A stretch of 64,000 nt of DNA from Winogradskyella eximia (GTDB taxonomy: Bacteria; Bacteroidota; Bacteroidia; Flavobacteriales; Flavobacteriaceae), in contig NZ_QRDV01000001.1 of the NCBI RefSeq assembly GCF_003386165.1, positions 1,010,856-1,074,855 of the forward strand. The letters run 5' to 3'. Positions 25,852-33,082 of the stretch are shown one piece after another. The position numbers were made by a program, and so were the translations under genes. Numbering within the stretch: the first letter of the stretch is position 1; every line of letters starts with the position of its first letter. The notes beneath the pieces are model-generated. The model was not told the DNA's origin. It searched no databases and saw only the letters and a program-made list of their open reading frames with translations.

Positions 25852-28107
25852 TTAATCTTCTTTCTTGTCTTCTCTAGGCTTACGATCATCACGTCTGTTA
25901 TCACGTCCACGATTATCTCTTCCTCTGTTGTTATCACGTCCACCAGAACGTTTATCATCTCTTGGTGGTCTTGCTACATAACCTTCTGGTTTTGGTAACA
26001 ATGCTTTACGAGATACTTTTTCTTTACGTGTTCTTGGGTCTTGTCCAAAGTACTTCACATCAAAAACATCTCCCATGTTTACAACATCAGAAACATTTTC
26101 TGTACGTTCCCAAGCTAACTCAGATACGTGTAATAATACTTCGTTTCCTGGTGCATCCATATACTCAACAACAGCACCAAAATCTAACATTTTGATTACT
26201 TTTACTTCGTAAACACTACCAACAACTGGCTTAAATAAAATAGCATCAATTTTTGCCATAACAGCATCAATACCTTTTTTACCTACACCTAAGATTTCAA
26301 CAATACCTTCTTCAGTCACTGGATCTTCGTTAATAACGATAGTGGTCTCAGTTTCTTTTTGCATTTCTTGAATCACTTTTCCACCAGGTCCAATTAAGGC
26401 TCCAATAAATTCGTTAGGTACACGTCTTGTCACCATAGTTGGTGCGTGTTCTTTAACTTCTTTATTTGGAGTAGCGATAGTATCTGTTAATTTCCCTAAG
26501 ATATGTAAACGACCAGCACGTGCTTGTTGTAAAGCGTTTACTAAAATCTCATAGCTTAATCCTTTAACTTTAATATCCATTTGGCAAGCTGTGATACCAT
26601 CTGCAGTACCAGTTACTTTAAAATCCATATCTCCTAAGTGATCTTCATCACCTAAAATATCAGATAATACAGCATATTTTCCAGAATCTGCATCAGAAAT
26701 TAATCCCATGGCAATACCAGAAACTGGTTTTGTCATTTGTACACCAGCATCCATTAATGCCATTGTACCAGCACAAACAGTTGCCATAGAAGAAGAACCG
26801 TTAGATTCTAAAACTTCAGAAACAACTCTTACTGTGTAAGGACTATCATCTGGCACCATTCCTTTTAAAGCACGTTGAGCCAAGTTACCATGTCCTACTT
26901 CTCTACGAGATGTTCCACGGATTGGTCTTGCTTCACCTGTACAGAAAGGAGGGAAGTTATAATGTAAATAGAAACGCTCTTCACCTTCTTGAGATGGCAT
27001 ATCTATTTGGTTTGCATCTCTAGAAGTACCTAAAGTTACTGTAGCTAATGCTTGAGTTTCTCCACGTGTAAAAATTGCAGAACCATGAGTTGACGGTAAA
27101 TAATCTACCTCACACCAAATTGGTCTGATTTCGTCAGTCTTACGACCATCTAAACGCAAACCTTCATCTAAGGTTAAGTCTCTAATAGCCGCTTTTTCAG
27201 CTTTACGGTAATAGTCAGAAACTAAACCACCATAATCAGCTAATTCTTCTTCAGAAAAAGTAGCTTTAATATCTTCTTTTATTTGTTGAAAAGCAGCACT
27301 TCTTTCATGTTTAGCAGATCCGGCTTTTGCAATAGCATATACTTTATCATATGCCATGTCATATACTTTCTTCTCTAAATCTTTGTCTTCTCTTTCTGGT
27401 TCGTATTCACGAGTAGTTTTCTTTCCAAAGGCCTCAGCTAATCTAACTTGTGCAGCACATTGTACTTTAATTGCTTCGTGAGCAAATTTAATGGCATCTG
27501 CCATTTCTTCTTCAGAAATTTCATCCATTTCACCTTCTACCATCATTACTGAATCTGCAGAAGCTCCAATCATCATATCGATGTCAGACTCTTCTAATTG
27601 AGCAAATGTTGGGTTAATGATGAATTCTCCATTTACACGACCAACTCTAGCTTCAGAAATTGGGCATTCAAATGGGAAATCTGATAATTGAATAGCTGCC
27701 GAAGCTGCTAAACCTGCCATTGCATCTGGCATAACTTCTGGGTCATGAGACATTAATTGAATCATCACCTGAGTTTCAGAATGGTAATCTTTTGGAAATA
27801 ATGGACGTAAAACACGATCCACTAAACGCATCGTTAATACTTCACCATCACTAGGTCTTGCTTCTCTTTTAAAGAAACCACCTGGATAACGACCTGCAGC
27901 AGCAAATTTTTCTCTGTAATCTACTGTTAACGGCAAAAAGTTAACATCTTTTTGCTCGTAGTTGGAAACAACTGTACATAATAACATACATTTTCCTGAT
28001 TGCACCACAACGCTACCATGCGCTTGTTTTGCTAATTTTCCGGTTTCGATAGAAATTTCTCTACCATCCCCTAGGTCAATGACCTCTTTAAAAACTTTTG
28101 GAATCAT
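25852..28107 (-). CDS. pnp: polyribonucleotide nucleotidyltransferase (PNPase)
   Basis: A 751-residue 3'-5' phosphorolytic exoribonuclease. Two RNase PH domains (residues ~10-140 and ~325-545, with [20 protein letters not shown] and the catalytic-region [16 protein letters not shown]), a KH domain ([17 protein letters not shown]) and an S1 domain ([20 protein letters not shown]) are in the usual order. The last ~35 residues are an Arg/Asp/Gly/Asn-rich tail ([20 protein letters not shown]), probably disordered and RNA-contacting. It lies downstream of rpsO on the same strand, the widely kept rpsO-pnp order, but with a terminator between them. A 9-bp hairpin stands just before its start. Confidence 0.97.
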   Translation of the reverse strand: MIPKVFKEVIDLGDGREISIETGKLAKQAHGSVVVQSGKCMLLCTVVSNYEQKDVNFLPLTVDYREKFAAAGRYPGGFFKREARPSDGEVLTMRLVDRVLRPLFPKDYHSETQVMIQLMSHDPEVMPDAMAGLAASAAIQLSDFPFECPISEARVGRVNGEFIINPTFAQLEESDIDMMIGASADSVMMVEGEMDEISEEEMADAIKFAHEAIKVQCAAQVRLAEAFGKKTTREYEPEREDKDLEKKVYDMAYDKVYAIAKAGSAKHERSAAFQQIKEDIKATFSEEELADYGGLVSDYYRKAEKAAIRDLTLDEGLRLDGRKTDEIRPIWCEVDYLPSTHGSAIFTRGETQALATVTLGTSRDANQIDMPSQEGEERFYLHYNFPPFCTGEARPIRGTSRREVGHGNLAQRALKGMVPDDSPYTVRVVSEVLESNGSSSMATVCAGTMALMDAGVQMTKPVSGIAMGLISDADSGKYAVLSDILGDEDHLGDMDFKVTGTADGITACQMDIKVKGLSYEILVNALQQARAGRLHILGKLTDTIATPNKEVKEHAPTMVTRRVPNEFIGALIGPGGKVIQEMQKETETTIVINEDPVTEEGIVEILGVGKKGIDAVMAKIDAILFKPVVGSVYEVKVIKMLDFGAVVEYMDAPGNEVLLHVSELAWERTENVSDVVNMGDVFDVKYFGQDPRTRKEKVSRKALLPKPEGYVARPPRDDKRSGGRDNNRGRDNRGRDNRRDDRKPREDKKED

Positions 28108-28123
28108 AAATTTTTTAATTCTA

Positions 28124-28151
28124 ATTCTAACGCATTATTGCTCGTTAGAAT
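28124..28151 (-). promoter_or_regulatory. hairpin in the pnp leader
   Basis: ATTCTAACG (28124-28132) and CGTTAGAAT (28143-28151) are perfect complements around a 10-base loop. On the mRNA the stem ends about 16 bases before the pnp ATG. Leader stems control pnp autoregulation in enterobacteria; the same here is inference. Upstream of it lies a C/A-rich repetitive stretch (ACACAACAAC-like) at about 28170-28200. Confidence 0.5.
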
Positions 28152-28290
28152 GATGTTAAACAATGGTCGTTGTGTTGTTGTGTAGTTGTTGTGTGACCAA
28201 TGAAAAACCGTTAGACCTAAACTTCATTTAGAATCTAGCTTCTTCAATTTTGGGGATTATACTCGTCCAAAACCGAGTTATTATATATCA

Positions 28291-28318
28291 AAAAACCACG
28301 CTGTTAGGCGTGGTCTTT
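28291..28318 (-). terminator. intrinsic terminator of rpsO
   Basis: ACCACGC (28295-28301) pairs with GCGTGGT (28308-28314), followed on the minus strand by a run of T. It lies 11-38 bases after the rpsO stop. Confidence 0.85.
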
Positions 28319-28328
28319 TATATTGAGA

Positions 28329-28598
28329 TTATTTTCTTAATCCTAATTCTTTAACTATTGCACGATATCTCAAGATATCTTTCTTAGTTAAGTAATCTAG
28401 TAAGCTTCTTCTTTTACCTACCAATTTTACTAATGAACGCTCTGTGTTATAATCTTTACGATTTCGTTTTAAGTGTTCTGTTAAGTGATTAATTCTTGCA
28501 GTAAATAATGCAATCTGTCCTTCTGCAGAACCAGTATTTTTTGCATCACCACCATGTTTTTTAAAGATTTCCTCTTTTCCTTTTTGATCTAAATACAT
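28329..28598 (-). CDS. rpsO: 30S ribosomal protein S15
   Basis: An 89-residue S15 that binds 16S rRNA early in small-subunit assembly. GSAEGQIALFTARINHLTEH and the C-terminal LVGKRRSLLDYLTKKD/RYRAIVKELGLRK are standard. The ATG at 28598 gives the family's normal length and is followed by MYLDQKGKEEIFKKHG; a longer reading frame upstream runs back to 28655 into the promoter and is not used. Followed by its own terminator and then pnp. Confidence 0.97.
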   Translation of the reverse strand: MYLDQKGKEEIFKKHGGDAKNTGSAEGQIALFTARINHLTEHLKRNRKDYNTERSLVKLVGKRRSLLDYLTKKDILRYRAIVKELGLRK

Positions 28599-28652
28599 TC
28601 TAATATTATTGTAAATGATTGTTATGTACACGAAAGCTTCTCTTTCGAGCGG

Positions 28653-28660
28653 CAAATATA
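28653..28660 (-). promoter_or_regulatory. -7 element for rpsO
   Basis: It reads TATATTTG followed by CCGC on the minus strand, a full TAnnTTTG match, and sets a leader of about 45 bases before the ATG at 28598. It also rules out a start at 28655. Confidence 0.6.
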
Positions 28661-28792
28661 CTATTTTTTTGTGATTTGATTTTTTTTTCGTAACTTTTTG
28701 ATGTCAAAAATATTATTTATAATGATTTAACCTAGTTAACCCTTACTAACTAATAACTTTCAACAAAGATTAATCTATTTTAAACTTAATGA

Positions 28793-29899
28793 ATGAAAGT
28801 CTCAAATCATCTGCGAAATTTCTCTAATGCCTACGACGTATTGGAGCGCACATTTAACAATACTTATAATGGTATTGCTATTGTAAATTTAGATGGAAAT
28901 TGGTTAAAGGTTAATGAGAGTGTCTGTGATATTTTTGGATATACAAGATGGGAACTCTTCAATATGGACATTAATAACATTGTCTATGCCCAAGATCTTG
29001 GTGTGCACGAAGAAAAATACGAAAAACTTATTAATGGTGAAATTGATAAATACCGTGTAAAGCAACGCTATTTTCATAAAGATGGTACTATTAAGTGGAT
29101 GCTGATTTCAGTTTCTCTTGTTTACTTTAAGGAAGGCAGACCACATATGATTTGGCAATTTAATGATATTACTAATCGAAAGAAAAGTGAAGACAAATTA
29201 AAAGCCATGCTCAGTGTTGCGAAAGAACAAAATGAGAGATTAACGTCCTTTGCTAATATTGTGACGCATAATTTACGAGCACATTCAGGGAATTTACTTT
29301 CACTTACGGATTTTTTAGAGGAGGATTTTTCAAAATTAAAACATAATGAAAGTTTTCAATTATTAAAGCAGGCTGTTGAGAATTTGCAAGAAACCGTTTC
29401 TCATTTAACAGAGGTGGCTAAGATTAGGAAAATTGATGACTCTAAAATGGAAGCGCTCAATTTATATGATTATGTAGAAAAAGCAACTTATAATATTATT
29501 GCATTGGCACAAAATGCGGAAGCTATTATTTATAACGAAATTGATGAGAATCTTACTGTAAAGGGTATACCTGCTTATCTCGATAGTATTATACTTAATT
29601 TTTTAACCAATGCCATTAAGTATAAGTCAGATGAAAGAAGGCCTATTATAGAATTATCGTCTGAAATAACAAATGAATTTGTTGTGCTTAAAATTAAAGA
29701 TAATGGACTTGGTATAGATTTAGAAAAGTTTGGTGATACTATTTTTCAATTGTATAAAACTTTTCATCAAAATGAAGGAGCTATAGGTATTGGTCTTTTT
29801 ATTACTAAAAATCATATTGAATCTTTAGGAGGAAAAGTTACTGTAACTAGTATTGTTAATGTGGGTACAGAGTTTTCGGTTTACTTTAAAAAAGTATAA
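28793..29899 (+). CDS. PAS-domain sensor histidine kinase (orphan)
   Basis: A 368-residue cytoplasmic kinase without membrane segments. One PAS domain with PAC motif covers ~15-130 (NGIAIVNLDGNWLKVNESVC, FHKDGTIKWMLISVSLV). The H-box is VTHNLRAHSGNL with His159; the usual HELRTPL is replaced by HNLRAHS. The ATPase domain shows an N box (LNFLTNAIKY), G1 box (DNGLGIDLE) and G2 box (IGIGLFITKNHIESLGG). No response regulator is nearby, so the partner and signal are unknown. Monocistronic, with a terminator at 29953-29992. Confidence 0.9.
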   Translation: MKVSNHLRNFSNAYDVLERTFNNTYNGIAIVNLDGNWLKVNESVCDIFGYTRWELFNMDINNIVYAQDLGVHEEKYEKLINGEIDKYRVKQRYFHKDGTIKWMLISVSLVYFKEGRPHMIWQFNDITNRKKSEDKLKAMLSVAKEQNERLTSFANIVTHNLRAHSGNLLSLTDFLEEDFSKLKHNESFQLLKQAVENLQETVSHLTEVAKIRKIDDSKMEALNLYDYVEKATYNIIALAQNAEAIIYNEIDENLTVKGIPAYLDSIILNFLTNAIKYKSDERRPIIELSSEITNEFVVLKIKDNGLGIDLEKFGDTIFQLYKTFHQNEGAIGIGLFITKNHIESLGGKVTVTSIVNVGTEFSVYFKKV

Positions 29900-29952
29900 T
29901 TCAATACTTTAATGATTAAACTATAAACTGCTATAAAGAATGGTGCATAGAA

Positions 29953-29992
29953 TAAAAAAAAGCCATCTAGTTATTTAGATAGCTTTTTTTTT
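29953..29992 (+). terminator. intrinsic terminator of the histidine kinase gene
   Basis: AGCCATCTA and TAGATAGCT pair with one mismatch around GTTATT, with A-run before and a long T-run after. It may also serve the convergent lipoprotein gene. Confidence 0.8.
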
Positions 29993-30012
29993 ATTTTAGA
30001 CTTATATATCTG

Positions 30013-30552
30013 TTATAGAACATCTACTGTTGCTGTAACATCTAAATTTATTATAATATCAAATACTACAGGAGTAGCACTTACGGTTCCTGTTACAGAA
30101 GCATTAATTGCAATATTGTTCTCCAATGCATCAGCAATAGCATTTAATAAACTTGTATCGGCTATTTCATATATTGTATTATCAATATCAGATTGTTGAA
30201 GATTAATATTTGATATTGAAATGGAAACACTTCCAAAGTTTAATGTTGCTTCGGTTAATGTTGCATCTTGTGCGCCAGAGAAATTAGCTATTTCATAACT
30301 TAGAGAGTTAAGTGTAACATCTTGTAATAAATCTAAGTTATCTTGAATTTCTTCGTTTTCCGCAATATCTATAGTTGCAGATTCAGAAAAACTTTGAGGC
30401 ATACCTTCAGAATCTTCAGGAACTGAAATGTTGTATGTCGTTGTAAAATCTTCGGTAATGTCAAATTCGGTTAATTCGTCAAGATCCTCGCAAGAAAATG
30501 CGGTAATCATTACAAGTAATAAGACACTAAGTTTTGTTTTAATTTTCATCAT
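30013..30552 (-). CDS. predicted lipoprotein of unknown function
   Basis: About 179 residues. The start is placed at the MM pair (30552 or 30549), since the reading frame further upstream adds non-signal residues. A signal peptide with lipobox (VMITAFSC) is followed by an acidic stretch (EDLDELTEFDITEDFTT), then a beta-rich, Ser/Thr/Ile-rich domain with alternating hydrophobics (GSVSISISNINL, INASVTGTVSATPVVFDIII). The pattern is of a small beta-sandwich lipoprotein at the outer or inner membrane. I do not recognise a family. It is monocistronic. Confidence 0.75.
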   Translation of the reverse strand: MMKIKTKLSVLLLVMITAFSCEDLDELTEFDITEDFTTTYNISVPEDSEGMPQSFSESATIDIAENEEIQDNLDLLQDVTLNSLSYEIANFSGAQDATLTEATLNFGSVSISISNINLQQSDIDNTIYEIADTSLLNAIADALENNIAINASVTGTVSATPVVFDIIINLDVTATVDVL

Positions 30553-30642
30553 TTTGGGTTGTTTTAATTTATTTATAGTGATAAATAGCACAAAAAATAA
30601 ATTAGGTTAAGGCCGAAATATATTAATTTTAAATTAAAACAC

Positions 30643-30676
30643 AAAAAAAGAGGTGATTATCACCTCTTTAGATATT
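30643..30676 (-). terminator. intrinsic terminator of accD
   Basis: AAAGAGGTGAT and ATCACCTCTTT are perfect 11-bp complements (30647-30669), with T-run on the minus strand directly after the accD stop. Confidence 0.88.
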
Positions 30677-30681
30677 TTTTA

Positions 30682-31539
30682 TTAAGCTCGTATAGGCTGA
30701 TTTTTTATTAAATCAATATACAAATTCACTTTTGCTTTTAGATCTTTACGATGGGTTATAAAATCTAAGAAGCCATGTTCTAATAAGAATTCTGAAGTTT
30801 GAAACCCTTCTGGTAATTCCTTACCTGTTGTGTCTCTTACAATTCTTGGTCCTGCAAAACCGATTAAAGCTCCAGGTTCAGCAATGTTTATATCTCCTAA
30901 CATAGCAAAGGAAGCGGTTGTTCCTCCTGTTGTTGGATCTGTACATAATGAAATGTATGGTATGCCTGCATCTGCTAATTGAGCTAATTTTACCGAAGTT
31001 TTAGCCAACTGCATTAAAGATAGTGCAGCTTCCATCATACGTGCTCCACCAGATTTACTAATAATCATTAATGGTGTTTTCTTTTTCATAGCATAATCTG
31101 CTGCTCTGGCAATTTTTTCACCAACAACACTTCCCATTGAGCCACCAATAAAACTAAAGTCCATACATGCAATTACCAAATCTTCACCATTAGATTTGCC
31201 AACAGCAGTACGTACGGCATCTTTAAGTTTTGTTTTTGCTTGTGCAGCTTTTAGGCGATCTGGATATTTTTTGGTGTCTTCAAACTTAAGTGGATCTTTA
31301 GAAGTTAAATTAGCATCTAATTCTTTAAACTTGTTATCATCAAACAGAATTTGAAAATACTCATTACTACCAATTCTTACGTGGTAACCATCTTCTGGAC
31401 TTACATAAAAATTTTGCTCAAGTTCTTTAGTATCTATTATTTTTCCTGTTGGAGATTTATACCAAAGTCCTTTAGGAGTGTCTTTCTTTTCTTCTGTAGA
31501 GGTATGAATACCTTTTTCTTTTCTTTTAAACCAAGCCAT
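30682..31539 (-). CDS. accD: acetyl-CoA carboxylase carboxyltransferase subunit beta, zinc-ribbon cysteines absent
   Basis: A 285-residue AccD; with AccA it moves CO2 from biotin to acetyl-CoA to form malonyl-CoA. The crotonase-like core is normal ([61 protein letters not shown]). The N-terminal zinc ribbon is kept in outline but not in residues: the expected KCPxCG reads KSPTG (28-32, one residue shorter) and VCPxCGYH reads VSPEDGYH (46-53). All four zinc ligands are therefore gone. Core motifs are whole, so the enzyme is probably active. It is followed by a strong terminator. Confidence 0.96.
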   Translation of the reverse strand: MAWFKRKEKGIHTSTEEKKDTPKGLWYKSPTGKIIDTKELEQNFYVSPEDGYHVRIGSNEYFQILFDDNKFKELDANLTSKDPLKFEDTKKYPDRLKAAQAKTKLKDAVRTAVGKSNGEDLVIACMDFSFIGGSMGSVVGEKIARAADYAMKKKTPLMIISKSGGARMMEAALSLMQLAKTSVKLAQLADAGIPYISLCTDPTTGGTTASFAMLGDINIAEPGALIGFAGPRIVRDTTGKELPEGFQTSEFLLEHGFLDFITHRKDLKAKVNLYIDLIKNQPIRA

Positions 31540-31732
31540 ATTTAGGTTACGATTTTGGATCCTTAGACTATGCTTAGGATAGGTTTATAATTTTAGATTT
31601 ACTAATCTTAAATCTGTTATTTTAGTTAGTTATAGTTTGCAATTGCAAGGGGTACAAACTTACTATTTTATTAAATATAACTCAAAATTTGTGAAAAGTA
31701 TCTCAAAATTAGAATATTTATAAGCCAACAAA

Positions 31733-31770
31733 ACCCACTAAAACTCTGATTTTGAGTTTTAATGGGTCTT
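31733..31770 (-). terminator. intrinsic terminator of fbaA
   Basis: ACCCACTAAAACTC (31733-31746) pairs with GAGTTTTAATGGGT (31754-31767) with one mismatch; a T-run follows on the minus strand. The gap 31540-31790 otherwise shows an AGTTTG/CAAACT inverted pair around 31634-31660 and no gene. Confidence 0.8.
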
Positions 31771-31790
31771 TAATAGTGATGTGTATATAC

Positions 31791-32858
31791 TTATAAAGTA
31801 TCTACATTATTTAAATCTTCAAAGGCTTTTTTAAGTCTTGCGATAAAAGCATCTTCACCTTTACGTAACCAAACACGTGGATCGTAGTATTTTTTATTAG
31901 GTAAATCATCGCCATCAGGATTACCAATTTGAGTTTGTAAGTAATCTTTTTTATCTTGAATATAATCTCTTACACCACTTAAGAATGCATATTGCATATC
32001 TGTATCGATGTTCATTTTAATTACACCATAACTAATACCTTCTCTAATTTCTTCTACAGTAGAACCAGATCCACCATGGAATACAAAATCGATGTGGTTA
32101 TGCTCAACGCCATATTTTTTAGTAATATAGTCTTGAGAATTTTTTAAGATTTTTGGTGTTAATTTTACGTTTCCGGGTTTGTAAACACCATGAACATTAC
32201 CAAATGCTGCAGCAATTGTAAATTGGTCACTTACTTTACTTAATTCTTCGTAAGCATATGCTACTTCCTCTGGTTGTGTGTATAATTTAGAATCATCTAC
32301 ATCAGAATTATCTACACCATCTTCTTCTCCACCTGTAATACCTAATTCTATCTCTAAAGTCATACCCATTTTGCTCATACGCGCAAGGTACTTTTTACTG
32401 ATTTCTATATTTTCTTCAATTGGTTCTTCAGATAAATCTATCATATGAGAACTATAAAGAGGTTTTCCTGTTTCTTTAAAGTGTTGCTCACTTGCGTCTA
32501 ATAAACCATCAATCCATGGTAATAATTTTTTAGCACAGTGATCTGTATGTAAAATAACAGGTACACCATAAGCTTCTGCTAATTGGTGAACATGTTTTGC
32601 GCCTGCAACAGCACCAGCGATAGCTGCTTTTTGACCTTCGTTGCTTAAACCTTTACCTGCATTAAATTGTGCACCACCATTTGAAAATTGAATAATCACA
32701 GGCGCATTTAAATCTCTCGCAGTTTCTAAAACACCGTTGATTGTGTTAGAACCAATGACATTTACTGCTGGTAAGGCAAAGCCTTTTTCTTTAGCATAAT
32801 TGAAAATATTCTGTACTTCTTTACCTGTTGCTACGCCAGGTTTAATATTATGACTCAT
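31791..32858 (-). CDS. fbaA: class II fructose-bisphosphate aldolase
   Basis: A 355-residue zinc aldolase splitting fructose 1,6-bisphosphate in glycolysis and running in reverse in gluconeogenesis. It is of the class IIA type, close in length to the E. coli enzyme. Motifs: VIIQFSNGGAQF, HTDHCAKKLLPW (catalytic Asp and zinc His), LEIELGITGGEEDGVDN, AAAFGNVHGVYKPGN, DFVFHGGSGSTVEEI and KMNIDTDMQ. It is monocistronic and preceded by a 13-bp palindrome carrying the -7 element. Confidence 0.97.
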   Translation of the reverse strand: MSHNIKPGVATGKEVQNIFNYAKEKGFALPAVNVIGSNTINGVLETARDLNAPVIIQFSNGGAQFNAGKGLSNEGQKAAIAGAVAGAKHVHQLAEAYGVPVILHTDHCAKKLLPWIDGLLDASEQHFKETGKPLYSSHMIDLSEEPIEENIEISKKYLARMSKMGMTLEIELGITGGEEDGVDNSDVDDSKLYTQPEEVAYAYEELSKVSDQFTIAAAFGNVHGVYKPGNVKLTPKILKNSQDYITKKYGVEHNHIDFVFHGGSGSTVEEIREGISYGVIKMNIDTDMQYAFLSGVRDYIQDKKDYLQTQIGNPDGDDLPNKKYYDPRVWLRKGEDAFIARLKKAFEDLNNVDTL

Positions 32859-32878
32859 AATTTTTAGATTGAAAATTT

Positions 32879-32909
32879 AATACTCAAAAATACGTAATTT
32901 TTGAGTATT
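32879..32909 (-). promoter_or_regulatory. inverted repeat overlapping the fbaA -7 element
   Basis: AATACTCAAAAAT (32879-32891) and ATTTTTGAGTATT (32897-32909) are perfect 13-bp complements around ACGTA. On the minus strand the repeat contains TATTTTTG (32885-32892), a TAnnTTTG match about 27 bases before the fbaA ATG. It may be an operator on the promoter or a leader hairpin. The stretch 32910-33082 after it shows no convincing gene. Confidence 0.5.
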
Positions 32910-33082
32910 TATTACCTGAAAATTATTATTAAATGCCGAAAACGTTATCGTTTTTTAAAATAAGAAGATTGTATGTAACTGAAGAAAACAAAAGTGCAGT
33001 TTTAGAATTTATGGTTTTGTTTTTAATGGTTGTGCAACTCAAATTTAAAAGAGCATTAAAAGTTAAGACAGAAGATATGTTT

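Noticed and set aside
25962-26195. A plus-strand frame of 77 codons inside pnp
   Set aside because: It is antisense to the S1 domain of PNPase and its residues (His/Leu/Gln-rich) fit a shadow of that domain.
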